DNA from: Petrolisthes cinctipes
Taxonomy: Eukaryota > Arthropoda > Malacostraca > Decapoda > Porcellanidae
Length of the DNA: 64,000 nucleotides
Direction of reading: 5' to 3'
Assembly: GCA_033782935.1 (NCBI GenBank)
Contig: JAWQEG010001325.1
Location: 620,001-684,000 of the forward strand
Positions within the stretch are counted from its first letter, which is position 1. The number at the start of each line of letters is the position of its first letter. Under the pieces are notes generated by a model, which was given only the letters and a program-made list of their open reading frames with translations, made no database searches and was not told where the DNA came from. A program made the position numbers and the translations under genes. Shown piece after piece: positions 44,230 to 58,711 of this stretch.

Positions 44230-45930
44230 TATTTTTCTTTCCCTTCCTTTTTGCGATAGGGACGAATGTCAAACTCGCTGGGATGGAACGCTATGGATAT
44301 TATTATGGAATTATGTAGTGCCATTACAAAAACTATATATGATAGTAGAGAATATGGAGGATGAAATTGTTCACAAGGAAGGTGGCAGGTATTCCCACCT
44401 ATGGCTAACAAGAACACATATAAGAAGGGGGACGGGGGACGGGGGATGGGGTGGGGGGAGGTGCCAACACACGCACACGTACACCCTCTCAACAAAACAT
44501 ATGCTTTCTCAATATGTAAACCATAATTCAAAATAAAATTAATCTTCCTTTTGTAATATTTTGCAGCCAGTTTCAAATTTCTGGGATTGGTTAAGCAGTA
44601 CAATTCCTATTAGGTGTGGATCATTTACTGGTGCAGTTACTTGTTAGTACTGTGGTGTCTAAACAATATTATTAAAATGACCTCGCTATTTTTTTCCTTT
44701 GGCATTTTGACTCCTGTATATTCTCAAACTAATTACTGGTTAACAGCTTATGTGAAACTATTTTTACTCATAATTTTGTGTTTTATTAGTTTATATTTGT
44801 TGTATATGTGTTAAAATCTCTTAAATATTCTATTGAATTAAGGGCACTTTCTCAGTGTATCTAACCCCAATTAAATGATTCAGGCATTTCCTAAGTTTTA
44901 GTTAAGTCGATCATTATTACCTTAGCCAAAAAGGTGGAGTTATATTGGAGTGTTTGCTTGTCAATATTCTAAATCAATGTTATAAACAAGATGGTTTCAT
45001 ATAATTGAGGAGAGGTTCCCTGTTATATTAGCACAACATTTTTAGATACATTGTATCTCTTAATGAATTATTCGGTACTTCCAAATAGCTCTATAATTCT
45101 AACACGGGTACTTCTGTATATCCGTCTCTCTCTCCACGTTTTTTATCCAAGGTGGTAACCCCACGATTGTCCTGTTCCTCTGTCCAAACAGTTATTTCTC
45201 CCTAAATCGCACCCCTCTCCTCCATTCTTTTTCAGCGGTGACCTGCCCATCCCCACCTCACTCTTATTAATCTTTTTAACCAGACAATCACCCTTCATTT
45301 GTTCCATGTGGTCATATCACCTCAGCCAATCCATTTGTGTGACCACAAATTTCTTGCTGGGAAAGATCTGCATTCACATTTGTGCTCTCACATGCGTGTC
45401 CCTCTAACAAAATCATCCCAACATTCCGGATTTCAGAAGAGGAATTACAACTCTTATCAAATCAACAATTATGCTCGATTTTTGTAAGTATGTATGTGTT
45501 TCATAGTGTGCCATACTAGAGCACCCAGGACGAAATAAAAGTTGGGGTATATGGGGAACTCAGGAAGAAGAACCTAATTAGAAGGGCGATTGCCACCGAT
45601 AATGGATTAAGGCCACAGGGGCGTATTTGCTTTGCGGTCACACTCGATTTTGTCCATCGGTGGGGTTTCACAGAGGAATTAGAGGTCAGCAAGTTTTGGG
45701 TCAGGGGTTGGGAGGACACTGGACTGGTGATAGGGTGGGTTGGAACTCCCGTTTCACCTGTCTGTCCACCTTTGCTGATCTTTTTCGTGTCTCACATACC
45801 GTACACTGAGAGTATTCCAACATACTCCCAAAGACATCACTCTCTTCCTATTTTCACAATATAAACAAACACACTACACACCACACCCTTTGTCCAAATA
45901 CATATCCCACTAAAATTAAATAAATAAAAA
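44230..45930. other. Unassigned DNA
   Basis: No supported gene. A G-rich stretch lies at 44426-44461. The 45560-45790 part has LINE-like plus-strand codons but no motif I can defend. Confidence 0.5.
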
Positions 45931-46980
45931 TTTATGAAGAAAATTAACAATCAAGCCTCGGAGGCCCCTGGGAATGGGCCAGTAAACTCCCCTCGGCCTG
46001 GACCTTTAGTTGACTATCCCCCAAGTTGCCCTGGACCATTGCCTGACTCTATCCTCAACGACCTAGAGCAGCTAATTCAGCAACCTACCCGTATTCCAGA
46101 CCGCCTTGGAGACCAGCCCAATATCCTTGACTTATTCTTAACCTCTCATCCTTCTGCTTATACTGTTGAAATTATCTCTCCATTGGGCTCCTCCGATCAC
46201 AATCTAATTTCAGTATCCTCTCCTTTCGCTCCAGTAAGACCTTTGGACCCTCCCAGGAAGCGGCGTCTGTGGCACTACAGCGCTGCCAACTGGGATGATC
46301 TGAGGCAGTATTTCAAGATTTCCCATGGAATTATTTTTGCTTTCATGGCTGGGGTCCATCCGAGTATGCTGCACGCATCTCTGAGGTGATCCTCTCGGGC
46401 ATGGAGGCATACATCCCATATTCTTTCCCTCTTACTAATTCACGAAACTCTTGGTTTAATCACGCTTGTTCTACTGATGTCCACAACAAGGAGGAAGCTT
46501 TCAAACGGTACCGACGCCTTCAAACCGATGAATCTCGTGTTCTGTATATTTCTGCATGGAATCGTGCCAAATCTGTTCTCCGACTAGCCAAAATATCCTT
46601 CATCCGTGCCAAGTACAATGACCTGTCCAACTCTTCCACCTCTCGTTCTTTCTGGCATCTAGCCAAAAATCTCTCCAGTAACTTTTTATTCTTCCTCCTT
46701 CCCTCCTCTCATCCTTCCTGATGGAAATGTTGCCATCTCTTCATCTGATAAAGCTGAACTCTTCTTTCAAACCTTTGCCTCTAACTCCACTCTGGACGAT
46801 TCCGGCTCTGTTCCTCCAACTCCACCCCCCTCTGACTTACTTATGCCTGTCATCAGAATCTCTTCAAAGGAAGTATATTCAGCGCTCTCTGGCCTTAACA
46901 CTCGGAAGGCGTAAGGGCCTGATGGGATTCCACCGGTTGTTCTCAAGAACTGTGCTTCCGTGCTGACACCCTGCCTAGGC

Positions 46981-47296
46981 CAGTGGTTCTCAACCTGGGT
47001 GCCATGGACCCCAAGGGGTCCATGGCAAGAATTTAGGGGGGGAATGGCGGGCTGTCACCAATTATACAATTCTTATGATCACAGAAAGCATATGATCACA
47101 GAAATCTATCAAATATAAGATAATTACGACTGTGAACTTTGTATTAAACTTAAATAGAGCAAGTGTTTTCTTCATCAACATTTTGTTTTTATTTTATTTA
47201 AACCTTTTTTTTTTTTTGGCGGGGTGGGATTTGGGAAAATATGCAGGGGAGAATTCATGAAGGGGGGAATGGACTGAAAAAGGTTGAGAACCACTG
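46981..47296. mobile_element. hAT MITE with palindromic 8-bp target duplication
   Basis: GCCTAGGC (46973-46980), CAGTGGTTCTCAACC ... GGTTGAGAACCACTG, GCCTAGGC (47297-47304). CAGTGGTTCTCAACC ends and an 8-bp duplication are classic for non-autonomous hAT elements. It sits in LINE D just before the RT finger region. Confidence 0.95.
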
Positions 47297-47424
47297 GCCT
47301 AGGCAAACTGTTCCGTCTTTGCCTGTCATCTAACACTTTTCCTTCTTGCTGGAAGTTTGCTCTGATCAAACCTTTTCCGAAGAAAGGTGACCGCTCCTAA
47401 CCCCCCAACTATCGCCCCATTGCT

Positions 47425-47985
47425 TTGACCTCATGTCTATCTAAAGTGTTCGAATATATTCTTAACTCCAAAATTCATAAGCACCTTACTCACAATGATC
47501 TTTTAGATCATCAGTATAGTTTCCGTCAGGGACGCTCTATTGGCGATCTTCTCTCCCTCCTTTCTGATTCATGGTCATCCTCTATTCGGAACTTTGGTGA
47601 AACTTTTACTGTTGCCCTCGACATATCCAAAGCTTTTGATAGAGTCTGGCACAAAGCTTTAATCTCCAAACTACCCTCATTCGGTTTCTATCCCTCTCTC
47701 TGCACCTTTATCTCTGATTTCCTTTCTGGCCGTTCTATAGCTGCTGTTGTAGACGGCCACTGTTCTTCCAAGTCTATTAATAGTGGTGTTCCTCAGGGTT
47801 CTGTTCTATCTCACACCCTCTTTCTCCTTTTCATTAATGACCTTCTTACCTGTACCTCTTCCCCTATCCACTCCTATGCCGATGATTCCACCCTACACTA
47901 CTCCACTCAGTTTGACAACCGCCCATCCCAGCTGCTCCTCTCCACATCACGTGATGTGGGGCAGAGAGAATCTTGTGGTTTTTAA
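47425..47985 (+). pseudogene. Reverse transcriptase core of LINE D
   Basis: 186 open codons covering LSKVFEYILNSKIHKHL, HQYSFRQGRSIGDLLSLL, VALDISKAFDRVWHKAL (motif A), SGVPQGSVLSHTLFLLFINDL (motif B; one residue differs from the common SPxLF) and HSYADDSTLHYS (motif C, codons at 47875-47886). The catalytic residues are intact but the frame breaks soon after. Confidence 0.82.
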
Positions 47986-48689
47986 TGCCTCTAAAACGCA
48001 GTTTCTTCATCTTTCAACTCGTACTAATCTTCCTAATGACTATCCCCTCTCCTTCAATGACACACAACTTGATCTTTCTCCTTCCCTTAATATTCATGGA
48101 GTCTCTTTCTCTCACAATCTCTCCTGGAGAGATCATATTACATCTCTAGCTAAAACCGCCTCAAAGAAGTTAGGTTACCTGCGCAGATACCGTGAATACT
48201 TCACCCCCACACAGTTGTTGTCTCTGTAGAGAGGTCTCATCCGCACCTGTATGGAGTATGGCTCTCATGTTTGGAGTGGATCAACCTTCACAACACTCCT
48301 GGACAAGGTGGAATCAAAGGCCTTTAGTCTCATCAACTCTCCTCCTCTTACTGATTCACTACAACCTCTCTCTCTCTTCGCCACAATGTTGCATCACTTT
48401 CTCTCTTCTATCGCTATTACACTGGATATTGCTCTCCTGAACTCTCTCAATGTATGCTTCCTTCCCTCAGAAAAGCATGCAACACTCTCCAAGCCTCTCG
48501 TTCTCACACCTTTTCTGTCCAACTCCCTAATGCAAGAGTTAACCGGTACTCTCAATCTTTCACACACACAACTGGTCAACTCTGGAACACTCTACCTTCT
48601 TCCATCTTTCCACCTTACTCCGTATAGATATAGAAAAAAAAAATAGAAGGTCCCCACTCCCTGTCTTGCTGACTGGGCTATTCTGTGGC

Positions 48690-50112
48690 AGTACCTTCAA
48701 AATTTTCCAGGAAAGGAATTTGGTTTCCATGTCCAGGGTTCAATTGAATGTGCTGCATGCATTATGGAGGTATTCCTCTTGGGCATGGAGGCATACATTC
48801 CATATACAGTATTTTCTTTCTTTATCTGATAAAAATAATTTTTATGTTAATGAATCTTGTTCTACTTTTGTCCACAACAAGGAGGAGGCTTACAGAAGGT
48901 ACTGACGTTTTCAAACTGATGAATCTCGTGTCCAGGATATTTCTACTCAGAATCGCGCCAAATCTATTCTTCAACTAGCCAAAAAATCTTTTATTTCGGC
49001 ATAGTACAATGATCTATCCAACTCTATCTCTTCCCGTTCATTGTGGCATTTTGCCAATAATCACCCCAGCAACTATACTTCGTCCACTATCCGTATATCA
49101 TTCATCCTGATGGAAATATTGCCACCATTTTACCCGACAAAGCTGGAAGTATCTCTCAAATCTTTGCCTCTAACTCCACTCTGGATGATTCCAGGGCAAT
49201 TCATTCCTCCATCTCCACCCCCTCTGACTTACTTTTGTCTGCCATTAGAATCTATTGAAATGAAATATTTTCTGCCCTGGCTGGCCTTGATATTGATATG
49301 GTGTATAGTCCATGTGGGAATCCTCCTATTGTCCTTTAAAATTGTACTCCAGTGCTGACTCCCTTCTTATGCAGACTGTTGTTCTGGCTTTGTCCGTCAT
49401 CTCATAGTTTCCTTCCTACTAAAAATTTCTTCTGATCCAACCTGTTCCGATGATGGCTGATTGTTCCCAACTCTCAAACTATCACCTCATTACTTTGATC
49501 TCTTGTCTTCGTAAAGTCTTCGAATATGTTCTTAATATCAAAGTACAAAAGTACCTTACTCGTCATGACTTTCTTTCTGATCGTCAGTATGGTTTCCATC
49601 AGGGATGCTCTACTGGCGATCTTCTATGTCTCCTTTCTGACTCATGGTCATCCTCTATGCAGAACATCAGTGAAAGTTATGGCACAAAGCTAGAAATTTT
49701 CCAAACTGAGTTCATTCAATTTCTATCCCTCCGTCTGCGCCTTTATCTCTGGTTTCTTCTCTGATGGCAGTTTTATAGCTGCTGTTTTAGATGGTCACTT
49801 TCTCTCCCAATCATTTCAACTGTATTTCTTCCCCTTTTCAATCATATTCTGATGATTTCTCTGTTTTATTCCACACAGTTTGACAATGGTCCATCCACAC
49901 AGCTTCTCTCTACATCACGTGATGATGTAGTGTCACGCCTGACTTTCTGTCCTTTCCCTTATATCCAATTGGTGAAGAGAAAACCTCATGGCCTTCAACA
50001 CAAAATACACAGTTCCTTCACCTTTCAATTCACACTAATTATCCAAAAACCTATGCCTTCTTCTTCAATGACACACAACGTAATGTTAATGGAGCTCCTG
50101 GTGACAAATATT
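48690..50112 (+). pseudogene. Second, older LINE remnant E of the same family
   Basis: Repeats the layout of D in the same order with many more differences. A HNKEEAYRRY linker piece and LRKVFEYVLNIKVQKYL, HDFLSDRQYGFHQGCSTGDL and LLCLLSDSWSSSMQN RT blocks align with D, but stops and shifts are frequent. Its direct-repeat arrangement with D suggests an insertion of one copy next to another or an old tandem event. Confidence 0.75.
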
Positions 50113-50113
50113 C

Positions 50114-50220
50114 ACAATGGTAGACAAAAAGATGTATTTCCAAACAGTTTAGGCGACCACTTTGGCCTTATTCAGTGGTCGCAGAAACTGTTTGGAAATA
50201 CATCTTTCGTCTGTCATTGT
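50114..50220. repeat. 107-bp near-perfect hairpin
   Basis: ACAATGGTAGACAAAAAGATG at the left and its near inverse CATCTTTCGTCTGTCATTGT at the right; the arms meet around TTGGCCTTATTC (about 50161-50172). Only a few mismatches. It ends LINE E. Confidence 0.88.
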
Positions 50221-51540
50221 GGGTGTTCATTTTGTTGACGCTCACCCTCGTGTGAATTCTCACTTAGATTATGAGTACCTGTTTCCATTGTCTGAATAAC
50301 GTTAGCCATGTATGTAACGAAATGGTTATATTATATGGTTAACATTTTAGTGCTAAATCTCAGAGCGACTATGAAGAGACATAATCAAACATTTGCAACA
50401 CTGTTCAGAAGTCATATTCTAGAAGCCAAGATCTACGTCAGGTGTTTGTGGGTTGTGGAAGGGATTGGGGGGTTGGCAACTTGGGAGGGAGAAGGTGCCA
50501 GTGTTCGGCTTTGTGCTAAGTGTGTATTTGCTCTGCCTCGGTGGAGATGCTAAAAAAATTTAGTTAATGCTTTGTATTTTATCACTGATTAATTTTTGTA
50601 TTAATCTTTTTTTAAAAGACACTTAGTTTAGTTTGCAATGAGTAATCAATTCTCAATATTTGATGGAATATTTTAGATTCCAGAAACATAATGTATAGTT
50701 GAGGACACATGAGATAGACATACTTGAAACGGGTACCTCATCGAACATTATGGTAGGATGAGACGACGTGTGTAGTGGTGCATCCTACCAATGAGGGGTC
50801 CGTTGTAAGTGTGTCTGTTTCATATGTTCGTAATTGTACATAAGGGAAATGGGGTGCCTTCGTAGACATAGTAATTGACTAGACATAGTGAAATTAGGGG
50901 GATTAGAGAAAGTAGTTTTTTAAATTGATCTACCATTGTGAAGAGGCAGTTTTCTTATGACATTCTATACATTAATATTATTTGATAACCAAATGTGGTG
51001 GTGGCTACGCTGCATAACAACAACTCACACCTGCGTCAATGCACACCTGAATCATCCATCAGAAAAAGTTGTGATGAATGGCAAGCTGTCATATATCATG
51101 AAAATTCTTAAAACATTTACACACATTCTGATCACGAACCACCGAATTATATATGGGAATTATACTCCTGTAGAAAGATAAATTTTATTCCCCTTTTAAA
51201 TTGCTATGCCACTCCCGTCACCCATGACAGTATCCAGAAAAAAGTATTAGTTAATTTGTAGGTTACCATGATGAAAAAATAATACAAATATATGAAAAGA
51301 ATTTTCTACATTTACATTCAGCGAAGTTTGAGACACTAATTAATGTGCTTGTCTATCATGAGAAACATTTTCTGGAAACAGAATATGAACAGTATATTTA
51401 TTTCAATGCATGTACAGGATTTTTCAAATAACTTTTTGATTAAATATCACTAGGGAGAGGCAAACTAAATACTGATTTCTATCTATCTAACTATCTATAG
51501 CCCTGGCCACGGCAGAAGTGTGTCCAGTTTTCCGTTTCAA
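50221..51540. other. Unassigned AT-rich DNA
   Basis: No gene, RNA or repeat family that I can support. Confidence 0.55.
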
Positions 51541-51544
51541 TATT

Positions 51545-52429
<885 letters not shown>

Positions 52430-52449
52430 CTATGTGTCATGGAACCTAC

Positions 52450-52595
<146 letters not shown>

Positions 52596-53413
52596 GGCAT
52601 TTATTATGTGTATTGGTAAACTATTATCTGATTGTGTCACTGACAGATCAGGGCGGACGTAGGGTTAATTATTATTACGACTCATATAATTAAATACTGA
52701 AGCTTTATTTCATGTGAGACAAACTAGTTTCGATACTAATGCAGTATTCGAAAATCATGTTTCTGACATGAATGAATGTATCATTATTTGGATATATGTG
52801 TTGTAATATTGTTGTTGTAATATGTCCATAATGTTTATAACATGTTACTCATTATCAATATATTACGTTTATTTACATGATATTTATTAGAGAACAGTTA
52901 AACCAGCATATTGACAAATTATAATTGAGTTTGTTTCGCCCGATCAAACGACTGAATTTCGGTTCAATTCATAGCTGCCACTGTTACCAGATACAACACC
53001 AACATATTGGTGGATGAGGTGGCCTCGAGTCATCTGTGCACAACTGTACATAGAGTACAGCCGCATGACAAAAGCGTTCCTACAGCCACGTGGACAATGT
53101 AACATCTTTGTCATGACGGACACCGTTGGCTCTCACACAGCATCTGACTGTGTGTAAAGCTCTTCGTCCATGTGTACCCATTTCACACGAATGAAACACA
53201 CCACTCCTGAATTCCAACAAAGCATTGCTATCCCGTCAAGCACTGGCGTTATCGTACACAATTCTACCATATATATATCCTCGCTGTTATGTATAACTAT
53301 ATGATAAAAAGTTATAACAATAACATTAAAACATAATGCCTGCTAGCATTATATACCTATACATATTTTTAGGACTAAAGCTTGTGACAGTGTTGTATTT
53401 TCGAACAAAGTTT

Positions 53414-53548
<135 letters not shown>

Positions 53549-53606
53549 GGTGGGGGAGAGAAAGAAGGGGATGGGTGGAGCCTGTGGACTGACATGATAT
53601 ATACGT

Positions 53607-54402
53607 TGTACCAGTCCTCTAAGGCTTTAACTCATTCAGGATCTGATACAGTACCTTGTTGTGGAGTTGTAGTAGTAGTAGTAGTTGTTGTTGTTGTTGT
53701 ATTAGGTAGCGAGCTCGGCGTTGTGGTGTTCTTAGGTAATTGACTTCACAAGTTTCTTAAGGCTTAATTTATTAACTATATTCTTATCTCTACACAGGGA
53801 ATTATATTGATGTGCCTTGTCTGATATTATTGTGTCTCTCTTATGGAGACAGTTTATAGCCCTTAGGGAGTCAGTGTTAAGTATCCTGAATCCTAGTGTA
53901 CCTCTTCTGCTTATATACATTTCAAACTCAATAGTTTACAGAAATAGCTAGAGTGACAACTGTTGCCTGTGAATGGTCAATCTAATTCTGTATGTCTGTC
54001 TACTCCTCTTCTCTCCCTTTTTATTCCTTATTCATTTATTCTCCCATTCTCTCTCTCTCTCTCTGTGAAACTAGAGAGAGGAGGAAGGGGTTAATGGTTT
54101 CTGCTATATCCTCTTACCACAACTTGAAGCAGAGAGATGTCATTGGAGACTGGTCAAGCGAGGGTGACTGTGTGTATGTATGTATGTATGTGGAATCTGA
54201 ATCTGTCTGTCAGGTCCCGAAAGGCAAGTCACTGCACGTGTTTGTGTGTGTGTATGGAGTGGTGTGTGTGTGTGTGTGTGTGTGTGTGTTGAGAGAGAAG
54301 GAAGGAAGGACAGCTGTGCTGGAGTGTCTAATATCTGTCTGGCTATTAATGACTTTGCCATCTGATCTGTTGTTCCTTCTAGTCTTTGCTTTTGTCCGTA
54401 CA
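53607..54402 (-). repeat. 3' LTR, copy 2
   Basis: 796 bp, TGTAC...GTACA. Confidence 0.93.
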
Positions 54403-54700
54403 TCGCTCGAACCACGCTACCCTTGCCTGGCCTCCAGGCGTTAATGCTTTATGCTTTATTTAATAGAAGGCCAGTTCACAATATTGGTAGGGTCCATGAT
54501 AACTAAGATATTAACAATGAATACATGTATAGTAACATAAAAATAGACATTAAGACATTGGCACACCATATGCTTAAAATTAACATTACCGGTAATACAT
54601 GAATATAAATACATGAACATGAATACATTGTTACATAATATTTCATCTTAATATTAATGTGTTTAGCTAGGTGCATGTTATTGTGTGTATATAAGCTAAC

Positions 54701-56550
54701 CTATGCTAAAGATTCACACATTAATGAGGGGGGAGCCGTGTTGCTATGTTGAGGCTGTGAAATAACAGTCTTATTCTTTTCAATACAAGATAATTCAGTA
54801 TACCTCGATAGTTCTTTCTTATACAATACAAAAATAGTATAGTAGACTGTCTTATACAATATATAAATATTATAGTACATGCCAGAAAGATAAGACATGG
54901 GATAATAAACATTGGTACCAAGTTATATCGTGATCAGTATTTGGAGGAATCAAATTATATAATAAGGATGATTGAATCCTATTCTCATTGAGTAACATAA
55001 TAGTTTCATTTTTTTCTGATACTACTGATAATTAATTAGGAGACGTTAAATATGTCAGCTTTAAATGAAATACGTTGAAATGTGGAAGAGATTGTGCTAT
55101 GTTTTCAAGCAAATTATGTTTATTAGGCAAGGTAACGATTCCCTTGGATCGTATTGCCTATGAGTCTGCTTCTTTATAGTAGCCTTAAACCATACCATGT
55201 GTAGGGTGATTAGGGCAAAGTAATGTTAATTGTGTATCAGCAGGTAAGTATAGATAGTGGAAATTAAAATTGATGATGAAAGAGAGTTTGATTAGTAATA
55301 GATATGAATGTACATGCATATAGTGTTTGATTAGGATTACTTTGATTCTAAGCAAGTGGAGATTTTGCATCATTTGGAGACTTTAATGCAAATAAACATG
55401 CAGGACAAACATATATGAAGATATGCAACATGGCACTTGAGGAGTTGTGTGTCACTGATGACATCATCACTAAGTATAATACTTATTGGATGAAAATCGA
55501 ATATTAAAGGATTACTTCCATTTTCATTGGGAATTGTTGAAGTGCGTAGCTTGTGAATAACATTTTACCTTTTATGGGAATAATAATGAGTCTATAATTT
55601 TGTATTAAAATACTACACATGACTGTATAATAATATTTCAAGTAGGTGTATGAAATATAATAAGTAAGATGATATTTCATTAATGATTTTACCATTGCAT
55701 TTCGTAGCTGTTGGAGTGGTAATAATATTGAGTTGATCTTACCTTACTCGCAGTAAATACTCTCTTAATTAATAAATGGTTGTCATTCCTCTCTAAGTTC
55801 CTCACCTGCAATTAATTTTCCTGCTAACTCACAGAAATAAATAGAAGCCTAAAAATATGATGTGATTATTTCATATATGTAGTTCTTTTCATTCGTTGCT
55901 CATGTAAACTATATAAATCGTATTTAATTTCTGTGCAATGATTTGCACTCTAATACAGTATATACCTGGTACTCTATCTCACCTTGATTTGCAACGGCTT
56001 GTCCCGCAACCTTTTATGTATGGGATAATGCTTGTATACCACTATCTAAGCAGTACCAAATAGTGCTCATGAAATTTCACTTAAAAATTATCTAAATCAC
56101 GTTCTGGGCTGTGATGATGGCTCTAAGCCATTATAATTTTTGTATAATAAGCGAGCAATATTACCTGAGTCGCTGAATTCATTCCTAGGGCGCCCAATAG
56201 TGAAAGGACACTATAGAATATAATGCATTTAAATTGGTAAATTCATTCGTATGATACCTGTCAAACAAAACTAGTGTATCATTAAATACCTTGTCTGTAC
56301 CCACTGCTCAATGGCATAAAATTTATGTAATAATTCATATATCCAGTAAAGAGTAAGAAATAGTGATCATATTGTTCATCACCAACATTTTATTTCTTTT
56401 CCTTTTCTTTTCAACTGTTTGATAAAATTGTAAACGAGAGCTCTCGGATTTTAAGACGTCATCTTTATCTGTGTTATGCACTTCGTCGGAGCTTGTAGCC
56501 GCCGCGAGTATATACATGAAACACGTTATATAGATTGATTTGGGCCACAT
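54701..56550 (-). pseudogene. Env-like remnant, copy 2
   Basis: Same blocks as in copy 1: signal-like start near 56550, hydrophobic and cysteine-bearing middle pieces, transmembrane-like segment near 54915-54850. Same stops and shifts, so it was already dead before the duplication. Confidence 0.5.
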
Positions 56551-56759
56551 CTGTAAGAAAAATATTATTTTTCATTGGAAACCGATCGGAGTTTTTGTTT
56601 ATAATTGTTTATTTTATTACCATCAATAGTAGGGATAATATTACTAGGAAGAGGAAATTGTTGATGTTTCAGAGATATTGATTGGTTTTATTTTGGATGT
56701 TGGGTTTTTGCGCGCTTTTTACCAATCTCTTTATTCTGTTTACATAAACAATATCACCC

Positions 56760-57860
56760 GCCTGGTAAAATTATGCTGTATTATAAGTGTATTACCTACT
56801 AAAGATATGATTGTGAGAAGTTTCGATGGGGTACCCGTATTATTATTATGTTATGTCGGCGATCACGCATTATTTCCCTGCAAGCCTATAAATTGCTTTG
56901 TTATGTCGGCGATCACGCATTATTTCCCTGCAAGCCGATAAATTGCTTTGTTCATCATGATGAAATTGTTGAAATGCAACTCACTGTCGTTCAGCATAGT
57001 TGTCCATGTTGTAGCATGGCTTCTTCGTGGCAATTGTTATATCATATGAAAGACGTATCCATACGCCATATAGTATTTCATGTGGAGTTTTTCCTTTTAT
57101 TTCCGTGATTTGTAGTGTTCATTGACCGTCATATCGATGCAGTCTTCCCATGTGGAGGGATTTTCATTGTTTCTGTGCCACGAAGTACTTCTAGTATTTT
57201 ACGGTTTTGCCGTTTTGTTAACCCATTAGATGCTGGGAGATATGTTAATATAACAAACGTTTGCTTAATATAGTAGAAATAAGATACCTTTTATAATATC
57301 GGGACATGTATATGGGCATATGAATTTGGTTTTAAATATATGTGCACTTACCTTTGCGGTTTTTATCGTAGTGGTGCCGCCACTAAATATCTAGAAAATG
57401 GTTAACCATAGGTAATAACTTATTTGTGTCCTGATTCGAAATTGGAAAGGAAAGTAGATCTATTCCTATTATGTTCCATGATTCGTCCAGGATTAGGGAT
57501 TCCCGTCATGGAGCAGAGGTCCAAATGTATGGCCTTTATCTACATTGTATGTTTCGCACTGAGCGATATGTATGTGTTTCATCATCTACCCTTAGTTTAT
57601 GTTAATTGTATATTGTACGGAGAGTGGTCAGATACCTATCTCTCCCAGGATGTCCTGCTGCATTATGATATAAGGGTAATTAATACTGAGGGAATTATTA
57701 TTTGTTGTATCACTATGTGATTGGTTTGTACATCACGTTTCCTTAGTTTTCTGTAAATAATATTATCATGAAGGGAAAAGTTATTTACGTGACTGGGTAA
57801 TTCTGGTCCATTATTTTCATCCTCAGTTTTTAATGAATATCTTATTACATTTATCATAGA
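56760..57860 (-). pseudogene. Integrase remnant, copy 2
   Basis: Same zinc-finger, core and TPHEILYG blocks as copy 1, with the same breaks. Confidence 0.7.
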
Positions 57861-57884
57861 ATCCGTTTGCTAATATTTATGAAC

Positions 57885-58711
57885 CGCATTAAGGTCAAAG
57901 TCCATGGGTGTCCTCGGAACTAAAGGACAAGATGACTGTTTAAGGGATCTACTATTTTATTTAATCGTCCTGGAAGGTAGTTAATATCAATATGCGGGAG
58001 AATTTCCTGAATTGTTAGATATTATCTGGCTAATTTTCCCGTTAGGGTTTGAGGTTATAGTAAGCCAAGGATCGTTTGATAATTCGCGAAAACTTGTAAA
58101 GGATAGCCTAATACGATTTTTCTAAAGTACGAAGTGCCCATACGATTGCTAATGTTTCCTGTTTTGTTACAGAGTAACGAGTTCCCTGCACATTTAATAT
58201 TCTCGAAGCATTAACACATACCTGATATAGACCCATAGCTATCTCTTACATAAATACAGCGCCTAAGCCTACTGAAGAAGCATCTGTACACTTGATAAAA
58301 GGCGTGAATATTTGGGAACGCAAAAATTGGAGCTGACATTACTTAACCTTTAATCATTCAAAGCTCAGCTGTTTTTTTTCTGGCATCCATACAAAATCTC
58401 GAGTTGATTATTTAGGGGTTTAGCTACTTGGGAAAAATGCTGTACACAGATTCTATAATAAGAACATAAACTCAAGAATTAATTTATGTTAGTAACATTT
58501 ATTTGGAATAGTGAATATTCTCATTGCTCGTATTTTATCAGATTGTGTATGGAGCACAGTGGCGGTTAATGGATAACCTAAAATTATAATTTTCTGGTAA
58601 AGAAAATGACATTTAGACATTTAAAGTTTGAGGCCTACCTAATATAATCTCTGTATAACCTTCTTTATTGTTACTTATAATAAATGTACGTTTTTAGAAA
58701 ATTAATCAAAT
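57885..58711 (-). pseudogene. RNase H and RT thumb remnant, copy 2
   Basis: TDASSVGLGAVF and LPGRLN blocks as in copy 1. Upstream, a GLKL...KCHFLYQ...ILGYPL thumb block runs without a break in collinearity into the palm at 58712. Confidence 0.8.

Larger units (their letters stand above)
45950..48645 (+). mobile_element. CR1/Jockey-type LINE remnant D
   Basis: Plus-strand pieces run from endonuclease through RT to the C-terminus: [20 protein letters not shown] and [11 protein letters not shown] (endonuclease, SDH motif), WNRAKSVLRLAKISFI (linker), RT, then LRRYREYFTPTQLLSL, HNVASLSLFYRYYTG and LWNTLPSSIF (C-terminal domain). It is 5'-truncated, with several frameshifts and a hAT MITE at 46981-47296. 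It ends in a short A-run at about 48640. Confidence 0.8.
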
